The notes beneath the pieces were generated by a model that was not told the DNA's origin, made no database searches, and was given only the letters and a program-made list of their open reading frames with translations. Both the position numbers and the translations under genes were made by a program. This document shows positions 43,748-51,912 of a DNA stretch of 64,000 nt, piece after piece (positions within the stretch are counted from its first letter, which is position 1; every line of letters begins with the position of its first letter). The DNA is taken from NCBI RefSeq assembly GCF_000265385.1, contig NC_018013.1:1701001-1765000 (forward strand), in the 5' to 3' direction. This DNA is from Aequorivita sublithincola DSM 14238 (GTDB taxonomy: Bacteria; Bacteroidota; Bacteroidia; Flavobacteriales; Flavobacteriaceae).

Positions 43748-43789
43748 GTTTCTTGTTTCTTGTTTCTTGGTTCTTGTTTCTTGTTTCTG
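43748..43789. repeat. GTTTCTT heptamer array
   Basis: Six units at a strict 7-bp step (GTTTCTT x3, GGTTCTT, GTTTCTT, GTTTCTG), then degraded units to about 43830. It lies upstream of the DUF805 gene and downstream of the 93-residue membrane protein gene. Confidence 0.75.
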
Positions 43790-43840
43790 CTCCTGTCTCT
43801 TGGCTCTTTCTTCTTGGCTCTTTTCTCTTCCATAAATCAA

Positions 43841-44113
43841 TCAACAAATCACGCGAAAATCCATCATTAATAGTAACACTGCCAAGAAAAGCAAACCGAA
43901 AAGGCCACCAATACCCAAAGCAATCCAGGCCATCGTATTTCTTTTAATAAAAAGACTAATCGCGCTAAAAACTATAGCGAGAAAAACAAAAACAACAAAT
44001 AATAAACTAAGCACATCCTCGGTACCATTGCCCGCGTAAAGCAAAAATATAAAGCAAATAACCGCCAAAACACAACTAAGTAGCCCAGCGATGGCAGTAG
44101 GACGTTCGTTCAT
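43841..44113 (-). CDS. Small integral membrane protein
   Basis: 90 residues starting MNERPTA (an ATG three codons upstream is also possible). It has three hydrophobic segments (about 7-25, 33-55 and 61-83), the second and third separated by a short KRN loop. No family is recognised. Size and lack of soluble domains suggest a small membrane accessory. It is flanked on both sides by heptamer arrays. Confidence 0.55.
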   Translation of the reverse strand: MNERPTAIAGLLSCVLAVICFIFLLYAGNGTEDVLSLLFVVFVFLAIVFSAISLFIKRNTMAWIALGIGGLFGLLFLAVLLLMMDFRVIC

Positions 44114-44233
44114 AATTACCAATTTAAAAGCTAAAATAATAAATTTACTGTCTAGAACTTTTCTTTGAATTTTTGAATCGGAGAATTATTTTGAACTGAT
44201 TTTACAAACTCGTCTCTCATTTCTTGGTTCTTT

Positions 44234-44324
44234 CCTCTAGTCTCTAGTCTCTAGTCTCTAGTCTCTAGTCTCTTGTCTCTTGGTTCTTGGTTCTTGGTTC
44301 TTGTCTTTTGCATCTTGCCTCTTC
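44234..44324. repeat. TCTCTAG/GTTCTTG heptamer array
   Basis: Thirteen 7-bp units: CCTCTAG, TCTCTAG x4, TCTCTTG x2, GTTCTTG x3, TCTTTTG, CATCTTG and CCTCTTC. The unit changes stepwise along the array while the 7-bp period holds. Confidence 0.85.
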
Positions 44325-44335
44325 GCTCCAACAAA

Positions 44336-45037
44336 TCAACAAATCAATAACAACCGCCTCTCTCCATCATTCTCCTTTGGCGCCCGATGCACACAAGGAA
44401 GCACTTTACTTTTAGGATGATCCACCGCCAACCGCCATAAGTTGCCAATGCCTAAATTGATGGGCTCAGCATTTGGGATGGCGTTGTAATGCAGATCAAA
44501 GAAGTATTCACTTAAAAATTCTTCAAAACCAGCGCCTTCTTCTCCTTCATATAATTTTTTGAGTTTAGCACGTATTTCGGGAACAAGTACTTTTTGAATG
44601 GCTTGATCATTTGGAATTATGTCACTTGAAGCACCAAAATAAGTACATAGAAATGTATCAGTTGGAACAGGAGAACGATCTACATGATAAGAATATACAT
44701 CAGTCGGAAACAGCGGAAAGTCTTCATCTCGCTCATAATTCTCAATTACATTTAGAATAGGAGCTGCGCCGTGGGACTCCAATAGTTTTAAGTCGTTTAA
44801 AAGAATCTCTCGAGCAAGTTTTCCTTGCTCACTCAACTGAAGTTCGAGAAGTTCCTCTGGAGTTACGGTCGTCATGTTTCCATCGCAGACAACTTTTTCA
44901 GTAATCTCAGAAAAATCACCAACCAATTTACGCTGCCAACACATTGCATTAATTTCACCTCGAAAAGGTGTAGCAACTAAATCTTTAAAACTCGCTACGT
45001 CTAAAATTTGAGCGGAAGCAAAGGATAATTTTTTCAT
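44336..45037 (-). CDS. DUF1826-like protein
   Basis: 233 residues with no signal peptide. 'YHVDRSPVPTDTFLCTYFGASSDIIPN' in the middle and 'KVLPCVHRAPKENDGERRLLLIC' at the end resemble DUF1826. The conserved His and Cys residues could bind a metal. The biochemical function is unknown. An ATG at 45070 would add 11 residues; the start at 45037 (MKKLSF) is preferred. It is bounded by heptamer arrays on both sides. Confidence 0.6.
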   Translation of the reverse strand: MKKLSFASAQILDVASFKDLVATPFRGEINAMCWQRKLVGDFSEITEKVVCDGNMTTVTPEELLELQLSEQGKLAREILLNDLKLLESHGAAPILNVIENYERDEDFPLFPTDVYSYHVDRSPVPTDTFLCTYFGASSDIIPNDQAIQKVLVPEIRAKLKKLYEGEEGAGFEEFLSEYFFDLHYNAIPNAEPINLGIGNLWRLAVDHPKSKVLPCVHRAPKENDGERRLLLIC

Positions 45038-45082
45038 ACTTGGAATTAATATGATACAATCATTTACCAAAAGTAGTGAAAA

Positions 45083-45242
45083 TAGGTTTTTGGTTTAAAG
45101 TTTCTATTTTCAGGTTTCAAGTTTCAAATTCTTGTCTCCTGTCTCCATTCTCCTGCCTTCTGTCACCCAGCATCCGTCTCTTTTCTCTTTGTTCTTTCTC
45201 TTGTTTCTTGTCTCCTGTTTCCTGCCTTCTGTCACCCAACTT
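45083..45242. repeat. Long degenerate heptamer array of about 22 units
   Basis: The 7-bp phase can be followed for about 160 bp with one 1-bp slip near 45200. Units run from TAGGTTT, TTGGTTT, AAAGTTT and CAAGTTT through TTGTCTC, CTGTCTC, CTGCCTT and CTGTCAC to TTTTCTC, TTGTCTC, CTGTTTC, CTGCCTT and CTGTCAC. The CTGCCTT-CTGTCAC pair appears twice, 69 bp apart. Confidence 0.75.
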
Positions 45243-45246
45243 TTGT

Positions 45247-46074
45247 CTACTTCATAAACCCAACAATCTCATCATACCGTTTGCTCCAAGGCCATAAATA
45301 TTGCAAAATCATTGGAATGTGCTTTTTTGGAAGTATAATAGGCTCCACTTCCGGTTGAAAAGGATGGAGGGCGTTTAAAAACCTGCGATTACTTTCTTTG
45401 ATAGATGGGTAGGTTTTACTGCCCAAATACATCATAATTGGCGGCGTGTTTTCATCGATAAAATATATTGGCGAAGCAGCTTTCCAAACTTCTGGATCGT
45501 TGGACCAAGTGGTTAGGTAGTTGTTTTCCGTTGTTGGCGGATCTTTTTGAAGATAATTATACATATCGAGTCCCGCAGCGTCATTGAGAATGATTCCTGA
45601 AATTGTTGTTGAGTCAATACCGTATTTAGGATTCATTGTGGCTAATGAAACCAAGTGTCCTCCTGCGGAATGCCCGGTAACATAGATACGCTCAGGGTCG
45701 CCGTTGTACTCTGCAATATGCTCCTTGGTCCATTTTATGGCTTGGGCGGTTTGTTTGGCCATTTCGTCATAGTTCACTTCTGGACTTAAGGTGTAATCTG
45801 GAATGACGGTAATAACATCCTTTTTGGCGAAATTTCTTCCAAAGAAACCATACGTATCTTTACTGCCGCTATTCCAATTGCCACCATATAGAAAAATCAA
45901 AACAGGCAACTTTTCTTTTGAAGTTTTTCTGGGAGTAAAAACATTCAGCTTTGGAGTTTGTGCAATATTTGGATTGGGTTTTTCGATGTACGAAATATCC
46001 TTGTGCTTTTTGGCAGCACAACCAGTAAAAAGAATTCCAAGAAAAGATAATAGAAGCATAGCAGTTAAGCGCAT
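45247..46074 (-). CDS. Alpha/beta hydrolase lipoprotein (esterase-like)
   Basis: 275 residues. The lipobox is at LFTGC (Cys19), so it is anchored in the envelope. The oxyanion-hole region LIFLYGGNWNSG (near 80), the nucleophile elbow GHSAGGH (near 140, serine in the centre) and a C-terminal His (LPKKHIPM) fit a carboxylesterase/HSL-like enzyme. An Asp or Glu between them completes the triad. The substrate is unknown; short-chain or aryl esters are usual for the family. It is monocistronic, ending next to a heptamer array. Confidence 0.82.
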   Translation of the reverse strand: MRLTAMLLLSFLGILFTGCAAKKHKDISYIEKPNPNIAQTPKLNVFTPRKTSKEKLPVLIFLYGGNWNSGSKDTYGFFGRNFAKKDVITVIPDYTLSPEVNYDEMAKQTAQAIKWTKEHIAEYNGDPERIYVTGHSAGGHLVSLATMNPKYGIDSTTISGIILNDAAGLDMYNYLQKDPPTTENNYLTTWSNDPEVWKAASPIYFIDENTPPIMMYLGSKTYPSIKESNRRFLNALHPFQPEVEPIILPKKHIPMILQYLWPWSKRYDEIVGFMK

Positions 46075-46183
46075 ATAATTTTTTGTGGGAAGGTAGCTTT
46101 TTGAATAAACAGCGATTAATAAGGGAACGTTAAAAAAAATGTCTAACTCCTATTGAATAAACCCAATTCTTAATCAAGTTTTG

Positions 46184-46267
46184 AACAAGAAACTAGAAAC
46201 CAGAAACCAGAAACCAGAAACAAGAACCAAGAACCAAGATGAAAGAAACGAGAAGCAAGAATTAAGA
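46184..46267. repeat. AACCAGA/ACCAAGA heptamer array (reverse orientation)
   Basis: Twelve 7-bp units: AACAAGA, AACTAGA, AACCAGA x3, AACAAGA, ACCAAGA x2, TGAAAGA, AACGAGA, AGCAAGA and ATTAAGA. These are the reverse complement of the TCTNGTT-type units at 43.7-45.2 kb. Confidence 0.85.
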
Positions 46268-46346
46268 AAAATTAATTTCTTTCCAAAAAACTTTTAATCT
46301 TTTGCTGTCGCTATCATAGAAGGATAATGAGCAAAAAGGATTTCAA

Positions 46347-46769
46347 CTAGTTTTCCGTTTTTATCGTAGCTTCCCACATTTCTCCATTTTCTATGAACTC
46401 TGTAATTTTATAAGAGTTATCACTTTTTGTTCTCTTTTGCTTCCCGTTTGTATAGTATTCCAACGTATTATCTAGAACGTCATCCTTATTAAAACTTGTT
46501 TTTATGGCTTCATTGTTTACAGTTCTAATTTCAGGTTTTATCTCACCTATATCTAATATCGTAAATGATATCATTTGCCTTGAATTGTTCCTTCGCCACG
46601 CAGTCCGATTGGCCATCAAAATTTTCATTCTTAACAACTTTTTGTTCCTTTAGCTAAAACTTCGCTAAAAGTTGGTCATTTTAACTTCCCTATCATCGAG
46701 CGGAATTTTTGCAAGAGCATTAAAAGTGAAGAAATAACAGATCAGGAAAATAAATTTTAAGAATTTCAT
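46347..46769 (-). pseudogene. Decayed gene for a small secreted protein
   Basis: From ATG at 46769 the minus strand encodes a clear signal peptide, MKFLKFIFLICYFFTFNALA, and 14 more residues, then a TAG at 46665-46667. Plausible protein continues in another frame (KNENFDGQSDCVAKEQF) up to a stop. It then resumes in the frame that runs to 46347 (ITEFIENGEMWEATIKTEN). At least two frame disruptions are needed to join the parts, so this looks like a recently broken gene of about 140 codons. No family is recognised. Confidence 0.6.
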
Positions 46770-47030
46770 ACGATGTTTTGGGTGTAATATCCTGAAAAAC
46801 AAGTCCTTCCTTTATTTTATACTAGCAATACAAGTAAAACCTATCGCTTATTTTCATATATTTGGGATACTAGCTTTTGCACTTTCTCCTGAATCGTTTT
46901 AGAATTATTGAAACTTACTTTCTTGAAATGATTCACTTTAGCTGAGTTTTTTACTATTTATGGGAATATTCGTTTTATATCAATAGGAGAATTTTCGGTA
47001 GTATTTATAACAAATTAATTTTAGAATAAT

Positions 47031-47750
47031 ATGTCGACAAATCAAGCATTAACCGCAGAAATGGAGCTGGCACTTGGAGTTTCAATTATTAATAGAAGGC
47101 CTCTTGCCTCCGAAATCTTTAAATGGCAGGATATCGATTTGCTGCCACATTCCTCTACAGATACCATTTTATGCGAGATATTTGATTGGAACGGCAGAAA
47201 CTGGAGAACTACAGGTAAAAATTTGATAGGCTATCTTTTTGAAAATAATGAATTAAAAAGGTTTAAAGTAAGCTTACTGGCAGTACCCAAATATGAAGCT
47301 TCCATTCCCGATTTTGAATTTAATAAAGACCAGATTATAGATCTCGGTTTCAATCTTCCTTCGCTTTTCAATATTGGTTTTACAGGAAATGTAAAGAATG
47401 CAAAAGAACTTTCCATAAAAGTAAATAAAGTAACAAAATCAAGAATCACCAATATAGATTCGCCCGGAATAGAAACTATGCACGCATTATCAGCATTTTC
47501 AGAGAAGGAATCTAGATTATACAAAAAACATATAAAGAGCAATTACCTCACTCAATCCTTGTTTTATGCCGAAAGCGTTGAGGTTTCTTTAGAAAAAGAA
47601 AGTGGGGTAGATGTAGGCATTTCATTTGATCTTGAAGGAGTAGAGGTAGAAACCAAAGTAGATACCAATACCAAAAAGAATTTTAAGTTGACCTACAAAA
47701 ACGCTCTCGCTCCTTTTGGTGCCACTTTTGTGAAAGGCAAAGATTTTTAA
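47031..47750 (+). CDS. Hypothetical protein, unrecognised
   Basis: 239 residues, soluble, no signal peptide. Predicted mixed alpha/beta with strands in the middle (FKVSLLAVP) and at the end ('DVGISFDLEGVEVETKVDTN'). No catalytic motif is recognised. It has its own intergenic spaces on both sides and ends beside the 18-bp palindromic element. Base composition is like its neighbours. The reading frame is long and opens with ATG after an A-rich leader, so it is probably real. Confidence 0.6.
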   Translation: MSTNQALTAEMELALGVSIINRRPLASEIFKWQDIDLLPHSSTDTILCEIFDWNGRNWRTTGKNLIGYLFENNELKRFKVSLLAVPKYEASIPDFEFNKDQIIDLGFNLPSLFNIGFTGNVKNAKELSIKVNKVTKSRITNIDSPGIETMHALSAFSEKESRLYKKHIKSNYLTQSLFYAESVEVSLEKESGVDVGISFDLEGVEVETKVDTNTKKNFKLTYKNALAPFGATFVKGKDF

Positions 47751-47758
47751 CAATCCCG

Positions 47759-47776
47759 TCCCGTTAGCTATCGGGA
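47759..47776. repeat. 18-bp palindromic element TCCCGTTAGCTATCGGGA
   Basis: Third copy of the element, 9 bp after a stop codon, with one mismatched pair. The rest of the 315-bp gap 47751-48065 shows only a weak heptamer tract of GTCTTAA type near 48008. Confidence 0.6.
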
Positions 47777-48065
47777 TCAAAACGCTCCTTCCTCTCTTAA
47801 AAAATTTCAATTAGAAGCAAAATGTTTAATTAAGGGGAAGGTGTCCGCCGCAAGATTTTTCCTTAATGTATAAATTTCAATCGGCGGACGGAAGGGGTTC
47901 TTAGTACAAATTTGAAACTGCTATCGCTTTTTAAAACAAGACAAATTGATTTTCGAACCGAGAGCTATCTAAATCTTTTTATCTCAAGACAATATAACCT
48001 TCAAAATTAAGTCTTAAGTCTTAATTCCTATATCGCAGCGGTCCTAAGTCTCTGCAGTTAAAACC

Positions 48066-48272
48066 CTATTTCTTTTTATAAGGTGATTCCTTAATATTAT
48101 CGGGTTCGCTATAGCCTGCAGGATCGTTAGATTCTGGAACTTTTTCTGGTTCTTCCTTTGTAGGCTCTTTTGGAGTGTCTGGTCTAGAGTTAGGATCCCC
48201 CTGAGAATCCTGATCTTCAATTTTTTGTTCGTTTTTCTTTTTTGGGTCCAGCATTGGGGTTTTCTTGTCCAT
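48066..48272 (-). CDS. Small disordered hydrophilic protein
   Basis: 68 residues, almost entirely Lys, Glu, Asp, Pro, Ser and Asn ('RPDTPKEPTKEEPEKVPES'), with no hydrophobic core. It should be intrinsically disordered and cytoplasmic. No family is recognised. Such charged small proteins are frequent in this group, but the composition gives little coding evidence beyond the open frame. Confidence 0.45.
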   Translation of the reverse strand: MDKKTPMLDPKKKNEQKIEDQDSQGDPNSRPDTPKEPTKEEPEKVPESNDPAGYSEPDNIKESPYKKK

Positions 48273-48402
48273 AATTTATAGTTTTAATTATTTTGAATAC
48301 TCTTTTAGCATTAGTGATACAAGCTATTAAAACCGTAGGATTTTACAATTCTTCCTAACATTATTTAACAAACGCTTCCCTCTTAAAAGTTAAAAACAGA
48401 AA

Positions 48403-48479
48403 CACCCACCACCCACTAATTACCACTCACTACCCACTACCCACTACCCACTACCTACTCCTCACCACCCACTACCAAA
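48403..48479. repeat. TACCCAC heptamer array
   Basis: Eleven 7-bp units: CACCCAC x2, TAATTAC, CACTCAC, TACCCAC x3, TACCTAC, TCCTCAC, CACCCAC and TACCAAA. Confidence 0.85.
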
Positions 48480-48480
48480 A

Positions 48481-48508
48481 AAAAGCCCCCAGTTTCCCAG
48501 AAGCTTTT
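48481..48508 (-). terminator. Terminator of the M64 operon
   Basis: Read leftward, AAAAGCTTCTGG pairs with CTGGGGGCTTTT (12-bp stem with G-U pairs) and is followed by a T run, 22 bp after the stop at 48531. Confidence 0.75.
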
Positions 48509-48530
48509 ATAAAACAAAATCTATTATTAA

Positions 48531-49046
48531 TTACTGCTCTCCTTTTGTAGGATCTCGCTGCGTTTTTACAATCAGATCTCCTATATCTACAGTGCCAATT
48601 CGTTCTTTGTCACGACTAAAAATAAGTTTGCCTATACTATTGTTTTTTGGCAGCGATATAAACACACGTCCATTTTTCAAGGAACCAACATGGTTATTTT
48701 CTCCTTCACAGGAATGAATATTCAAAGGGTCCTGCATAAAATATTCAGTGATTTGTTTTCCCTGCTTATCCATAACGGCCACTTTAAAATTGCCGCTGGG
48801 GTAAGGTAGTTTTCCCGGTACTACAGAAATGGTGGCAGTGCTGTCAATAACAATTTGATTGTTTACTATCATCGCTTCCAAAACATAAAAAGAGTTTTCA
48901 GAGAGCGAAAAATAGCTCGGGTTAAAAGGCTTGGTGCTTTTTTCTACTCGCTCGCGCTTTTGCTCGTTGTTTTCTTCTTGGGCTTTTGCAGCTATTGTTA
49001 AGAATAGGCAAGCCATTATAAAAAATACTTTTTTGAGTGTTTTCAT
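48531..49046 (-). CDS. Small secreted protein cotranscribed with M64 peptidase
   Basis: 171 residues. The signal peptide (MKTLKKVFFIMACLFLTIAA) is cleaved near residue 22, so the protein is periplasmic or exported. The mature part is beta-rich ('ISVVPGKLPYPSGNFKVAVMD', RVFISLPKNNSIGKL). It has one Cys. No family is recognised. It starts 7 bp after the M64 peptidase stop, so it may be a partner or inhibitor of that enzyme. An upstream ATG at 49073 would lie inside the peptidase gene and is less likely. Confidence 0.65.
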   Translation of the reverse strand: MKTLKKVFFIMACLFLTIAAKAQEENNEQKRERVEKSTKPFNPSYFSLSENSFYVLEAMIVNNQIVIDSTATISVVPGKLPYPSGNFKVAVMDKQGKQITEYFMQDPLNIHSCEGENNHVGSLKNGRVFISLPKNNSIGKLIFSRDKERIGTVDIGDLIVKTQRDPTKGEQ

Positions 49047-49053
49047 GGTTTTT

Positions 49054-50130
49054 TTAATTTGAAGCGTTATCAAAAACTACATAGGTTATTCTGCTTTGAC
49101 CAGGACAATCATAGCCTGTAGGGCGTGTTTGAGAGACATAGTGGCCCATTTGGCAGTTGGATACACACAAGCGGTGATAGCCACTATCGTCTATTTGTAC
49201 AGCATCAGAACTTTGCTTGCAACTTCCGTAGCCTGTAGATGCCGCTTGGGCTCCTGCAAGAGTGGTCCAATTGTTTGGCAACACCTCTTCTTGCCAATGC
49301 ACCCCTCCAGAATATTCATCCGCAAGGCTATAGAAAGCGTGACCACTTTCGTGCATAATGGTTCCCCTGTTTTGCATTTCTGTTGAAAAAAGGCTGCCCA
49401 TTCTATAATCACGTAGATCCAATTGATGCATAATAACCTTGCCTTCTGCAAAGCTTAAATAGGCGTTGTTTGAAGGCGCTACATGATACCCATCAGTCTC
49501 AGTATGATCATAATCAGTGGCGTGACCTTTTTCCTTGTTTATATAAAAATTATATTGTCGTCTCCAAAACTGTGTATGAGGTTCTTCAAAAAAAGCCTCG
49601 CGGATGGCACCTCTACAGTTTGTATAAAAGGTATTCATACTAGTTACATCAGTATCTGGGATAAATACCAAGTCAAACACATCATCTGGATCGCCTTGCA
49701 CATAAACCGGAGCAGGAATATTCGCTACTGGATAAGGTCTGGTGGCATAAGTAACCTTAAAGGTCTTGGTCTGGTCTGGCGTAGTGAAGACCCAACGGTA
49801 GGTTACCAATTTGTTATCTCCGTGACCACTGGGTTTTGTAAAACTCAAATCGCCACTCGGGCTGTTCCAAGTTTGCAATAAGGTTTCTGTGCCAGTGGAA
49901 GTAATACTACCACTATTGTTTATAGTATTTACGGTTTCATACAGTTTTGCATCGCTAATGCTGCCATCCGTTACGCGTTCAGCGTTATAAGTAACAGCTT
50001 GGCTCCCCGTTGGATAAATAGGATTGTGCAATACTAAGGTAATTGGGTTTTTTTCGCAGGAAATAAATGCCATTCCCATCATTAAAACAAACCCAGCCTG
50101 TTTCATTTTTTGGACTAGTAGGTTTTTCAT
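49054..50130 (-). CDS. IgA peptidase M64 family lipoprotein
   Basis: 358 residues. The signal peptide leads to a lipobox at AFISC (about Cys25). An N-terminal M64 domain (about 30-120) precedes the catalytic domain with 'DVFDLVFIPDTDV' and the zinc motif HESGHAFYSLADEY (about 262-275), in which His, Glu, His and the distal Asp are expected ligands or base. M64 peptidases of this phylum are surface metalloproteases. The ATG at 50130 opens the signal peptide; an ATG at 50175 would add 15 residues in front of it. Confidence 0.82.
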   Translation of the reverse strand: MKNLLVQKMKQAGFVLMMGMAFISCEKNPITLVLHNPIYPTGSQAVTYNAERVTDGSISDAKLYETVNTINNSGSITSTGTETLLQTWNSPSGDLSFTKPSGHGDNKLVTYRWVFTTPDQTKTFKVTYATRPYPVANIPAPVYVQGDPDDVFDLVFIPDTDVTSMNTFYTNCRGAIREAFFEEPHTQFWRRQYNFYINKEKGHATDYDHTETDGYHVAPSNNAYLSFAEGKVIMHQLDLRDYRMGSLFSTEMQNRGTIMHESGHAFYSLADEYSGGVHWQEEVLPNNWTTLAGAQAASTGYGSCKQSSDAVQIDDSGYHRLCVSNCQMGHYVSQTRPTGYDCPGQSRITYVVFDNASN

Positions 50131-50395
50131 AGTTAAGTTATTTAGAATTACATAACAAATGTAAACAATTAACAATTAAAAGGTTAGGGGTAAATCCCCC
50201 AAATTGATTAGGGTTTTCCTGAAGGCATTTGGGGTTGGGTGATTGGCAAAAAAGTGAAATGCGTTGACCAAAACACCCTAATCAAAATCTTCTTCTTAAA
50301 ATAAGAGATGTTTAAATAACAATATTTTAGGTTAATCTTCTTTTTTTTAACAGTGGTAAACTTTATTTTCGTGATTCATTTTTAAAAAAAATAGT

Positions 50396-50572
50396 ATGAA
50401 AGAATTAATCGAAAAAATCCACGGAGAATTTGAAACCTTTAAAACAGAATCAGATTCACTTACAGAAAAAGGAGTTAAAGCTGCAGGAGCAAGAGCGAGA
50501 AAATCAACGCTTGAATTGGAGAAATTATTAAAACAATTTAGAAAAGTTTCTATCGAAGAATCGAAAAAATAA
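50396..50572 (+). CDS. Histone H1-like small protein
   Basis: 58 residues: an N-terminal helix with MKELIEKIHGEF, then KAAGARARKSTLELEK, then KQFRKVSIEESKK. This is the short histone H1/Hc1-like protein common in Bacteroidota, which is basic at its C-terminal half and presumed to bind DNA as part of the nucleoid. It is followed by a terminator and flanked by long gaps. Confidence 0.85.
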   Translation: MKELIEKIHGEFETFKTESDSLTEKGVKAAGARARKSTLELEKLLKQFRKVSIEESKK

Positions 50573-50617
50573 TAAAAGTAAAACTATCAGCATATTAATG
50601 CCGATATGTTTCTATTT

Positions 50618-50650
50618 AAAAGGCCTGTGTTTAAAACGCCGGCCTTTTTT
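50618..50650 (+). terminator. Terminator of the histone H1-like gene
   Basis: AAAAGGCC pairs with GGCCTTTT around an AT-rich loop with a few extra pairs, then a T run, 46 bp after the stop. Confidence 0.8.
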
Positions 50651-51245
50651 TATTAAACTAGTTAGTAGTTGAAGACTATAGGAAAAATAGGGAGTTAGAT
50701 GTTCCAAGTACAAGTACATCTCTTAGTTCTTTGCTCTAGCTTATGACGATCAAACAAGAAAAACACTTTTATAAACGGATTGTTTTGTAAATTATATTTA
50801 TTTGATTTTCTTCCCAATAATAATTAGTTTCCAATGCGAAATCTCATAATAGGTTGCTTCTGTATTGTTTTAAATTTATTGAATTTATAATCAAAATTTG
50901 AATGACAGCAATCCATTCAATGCATTACACTCTAACGAGAAACGACTGCTAAAGAATGTTGGATATGATGATTCCGTTTTGATATTACTATTGTCTTGGA
51001 AACGAAAAACAAGAAACAGGAAAGTTCGCCATCTAGAGACCATCGGAAACCTGCTTCAAAAAATAAACCGCCCTACTTACACAATAGAACGGTTTATGGA
51101 AACTGGGCAAAACAATTCTCCCCAAAATATGAAATGTTATTCCCAATGCAAAGAAAAGAAGCTCTGCACGATTGTTTTTGCGGGATTCCTTAAAGTGATG
51201 ATTATTTTTTTAAAGTCGAGAACCGAGAACCCAAGACCCTTTCAA
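50651..51245. other. Long intergenic region with diverged copy of the hsdM leader
   Basis: No recognisable gene. Positions 50799-50876 resemble 53767-53843 in the leader of hsdM1, sharing TATTTGATTTTCT, AATGCG and TGTATTGTTTTA in the same order and spacing. The open frame 50898-51260 that follows has no family resemblance and is probably not translated. Confidence 0.5.
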
Positions 51246-51910
51246 TTAAATCAATCCTAAATCTTTTACCATTGCCACGAGATGGATGGCATTCTTGGCT
51301 TTAAAGTGAATACAAAGTTTCCCTACCCGTTTTTCTACAGAGCTCAAACTATTTGGCAGAATGTTTACATCCCGAAAGTGTTCACTTATCTCCTTTTGGG
51401 ACAGACCGTTTGCAAGTTGCGCCATTAGGGCGATATCGTAATCTTCTATAACAGGAGTGGTCTTTCTGGAGAGGGCATTTTCCACTTGGGATGAAAGATA
51501 GATCTCTCCATTAAAAACCCTATTTATTGCAGTTTTCAGTTCTTCCAGCCCTATTCTGCCTTTGCACACATAAGCGTTTAGCTTGTGGTGCATAATAAGA
51601 GAGCGCACCCTTTGCAGTCGGTCTTCTACGGAATAGGCTATAATGGGCAATTCGGGATGTTTTCGTTTTAGTGCGGCTATCAGTTCTTCCCCAGAAGTAA
51701 ATGTTTGTTCTCTATGGTCGGGGGTATAGGAGAGATCTGTTATCAACAAATCAAATGGGGCCTTCTCCAAAATTGCCTTTTCTATTTTTAGAAGGCATCA
51801 TCGCAATACACAACTTCTGTAATGGCTTCAATCTTTAAAGCATGCAGAACAGAGATGACGCCTTGGTTGATACAATCTAGGTCGTCTGAAATAAGCACTT
51901 TTTTAAACAT
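51246..51910 (-). pseudogene. LuxR/NarL-type response regulator with a frameshift
   Basis: From the ATG at 51910 the first 40 codons give a receiver start, MFKKVLISDDLDCINQGVIS, with phosphoacceptor-site acids, then a stop. After losing one base near 51790-51795 the frame continues as KIEKAILEKAPFDLLITDLSY, with the receiver aspartate in TDL, and a C-terminal HTH (LANGLSQKEISEHF, about 140-153). The joined protein would have about 220 residues. The start is 2 bp from the sensor kinase stop, so the two formed a two-component operon. Either the gene is inactive or this base is a sequencing error. Confidence 0.7.
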
Positions 51911-51912
51911 AC

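Noticed and set aside
50898..51260. Open frame of 120 codons between the histone-like gene and the regulator
   Set aside because: No domain, odd composition, no promoter or ribosome site, overlaps the regulator's 3' end, and lies after the diverged leader copy.
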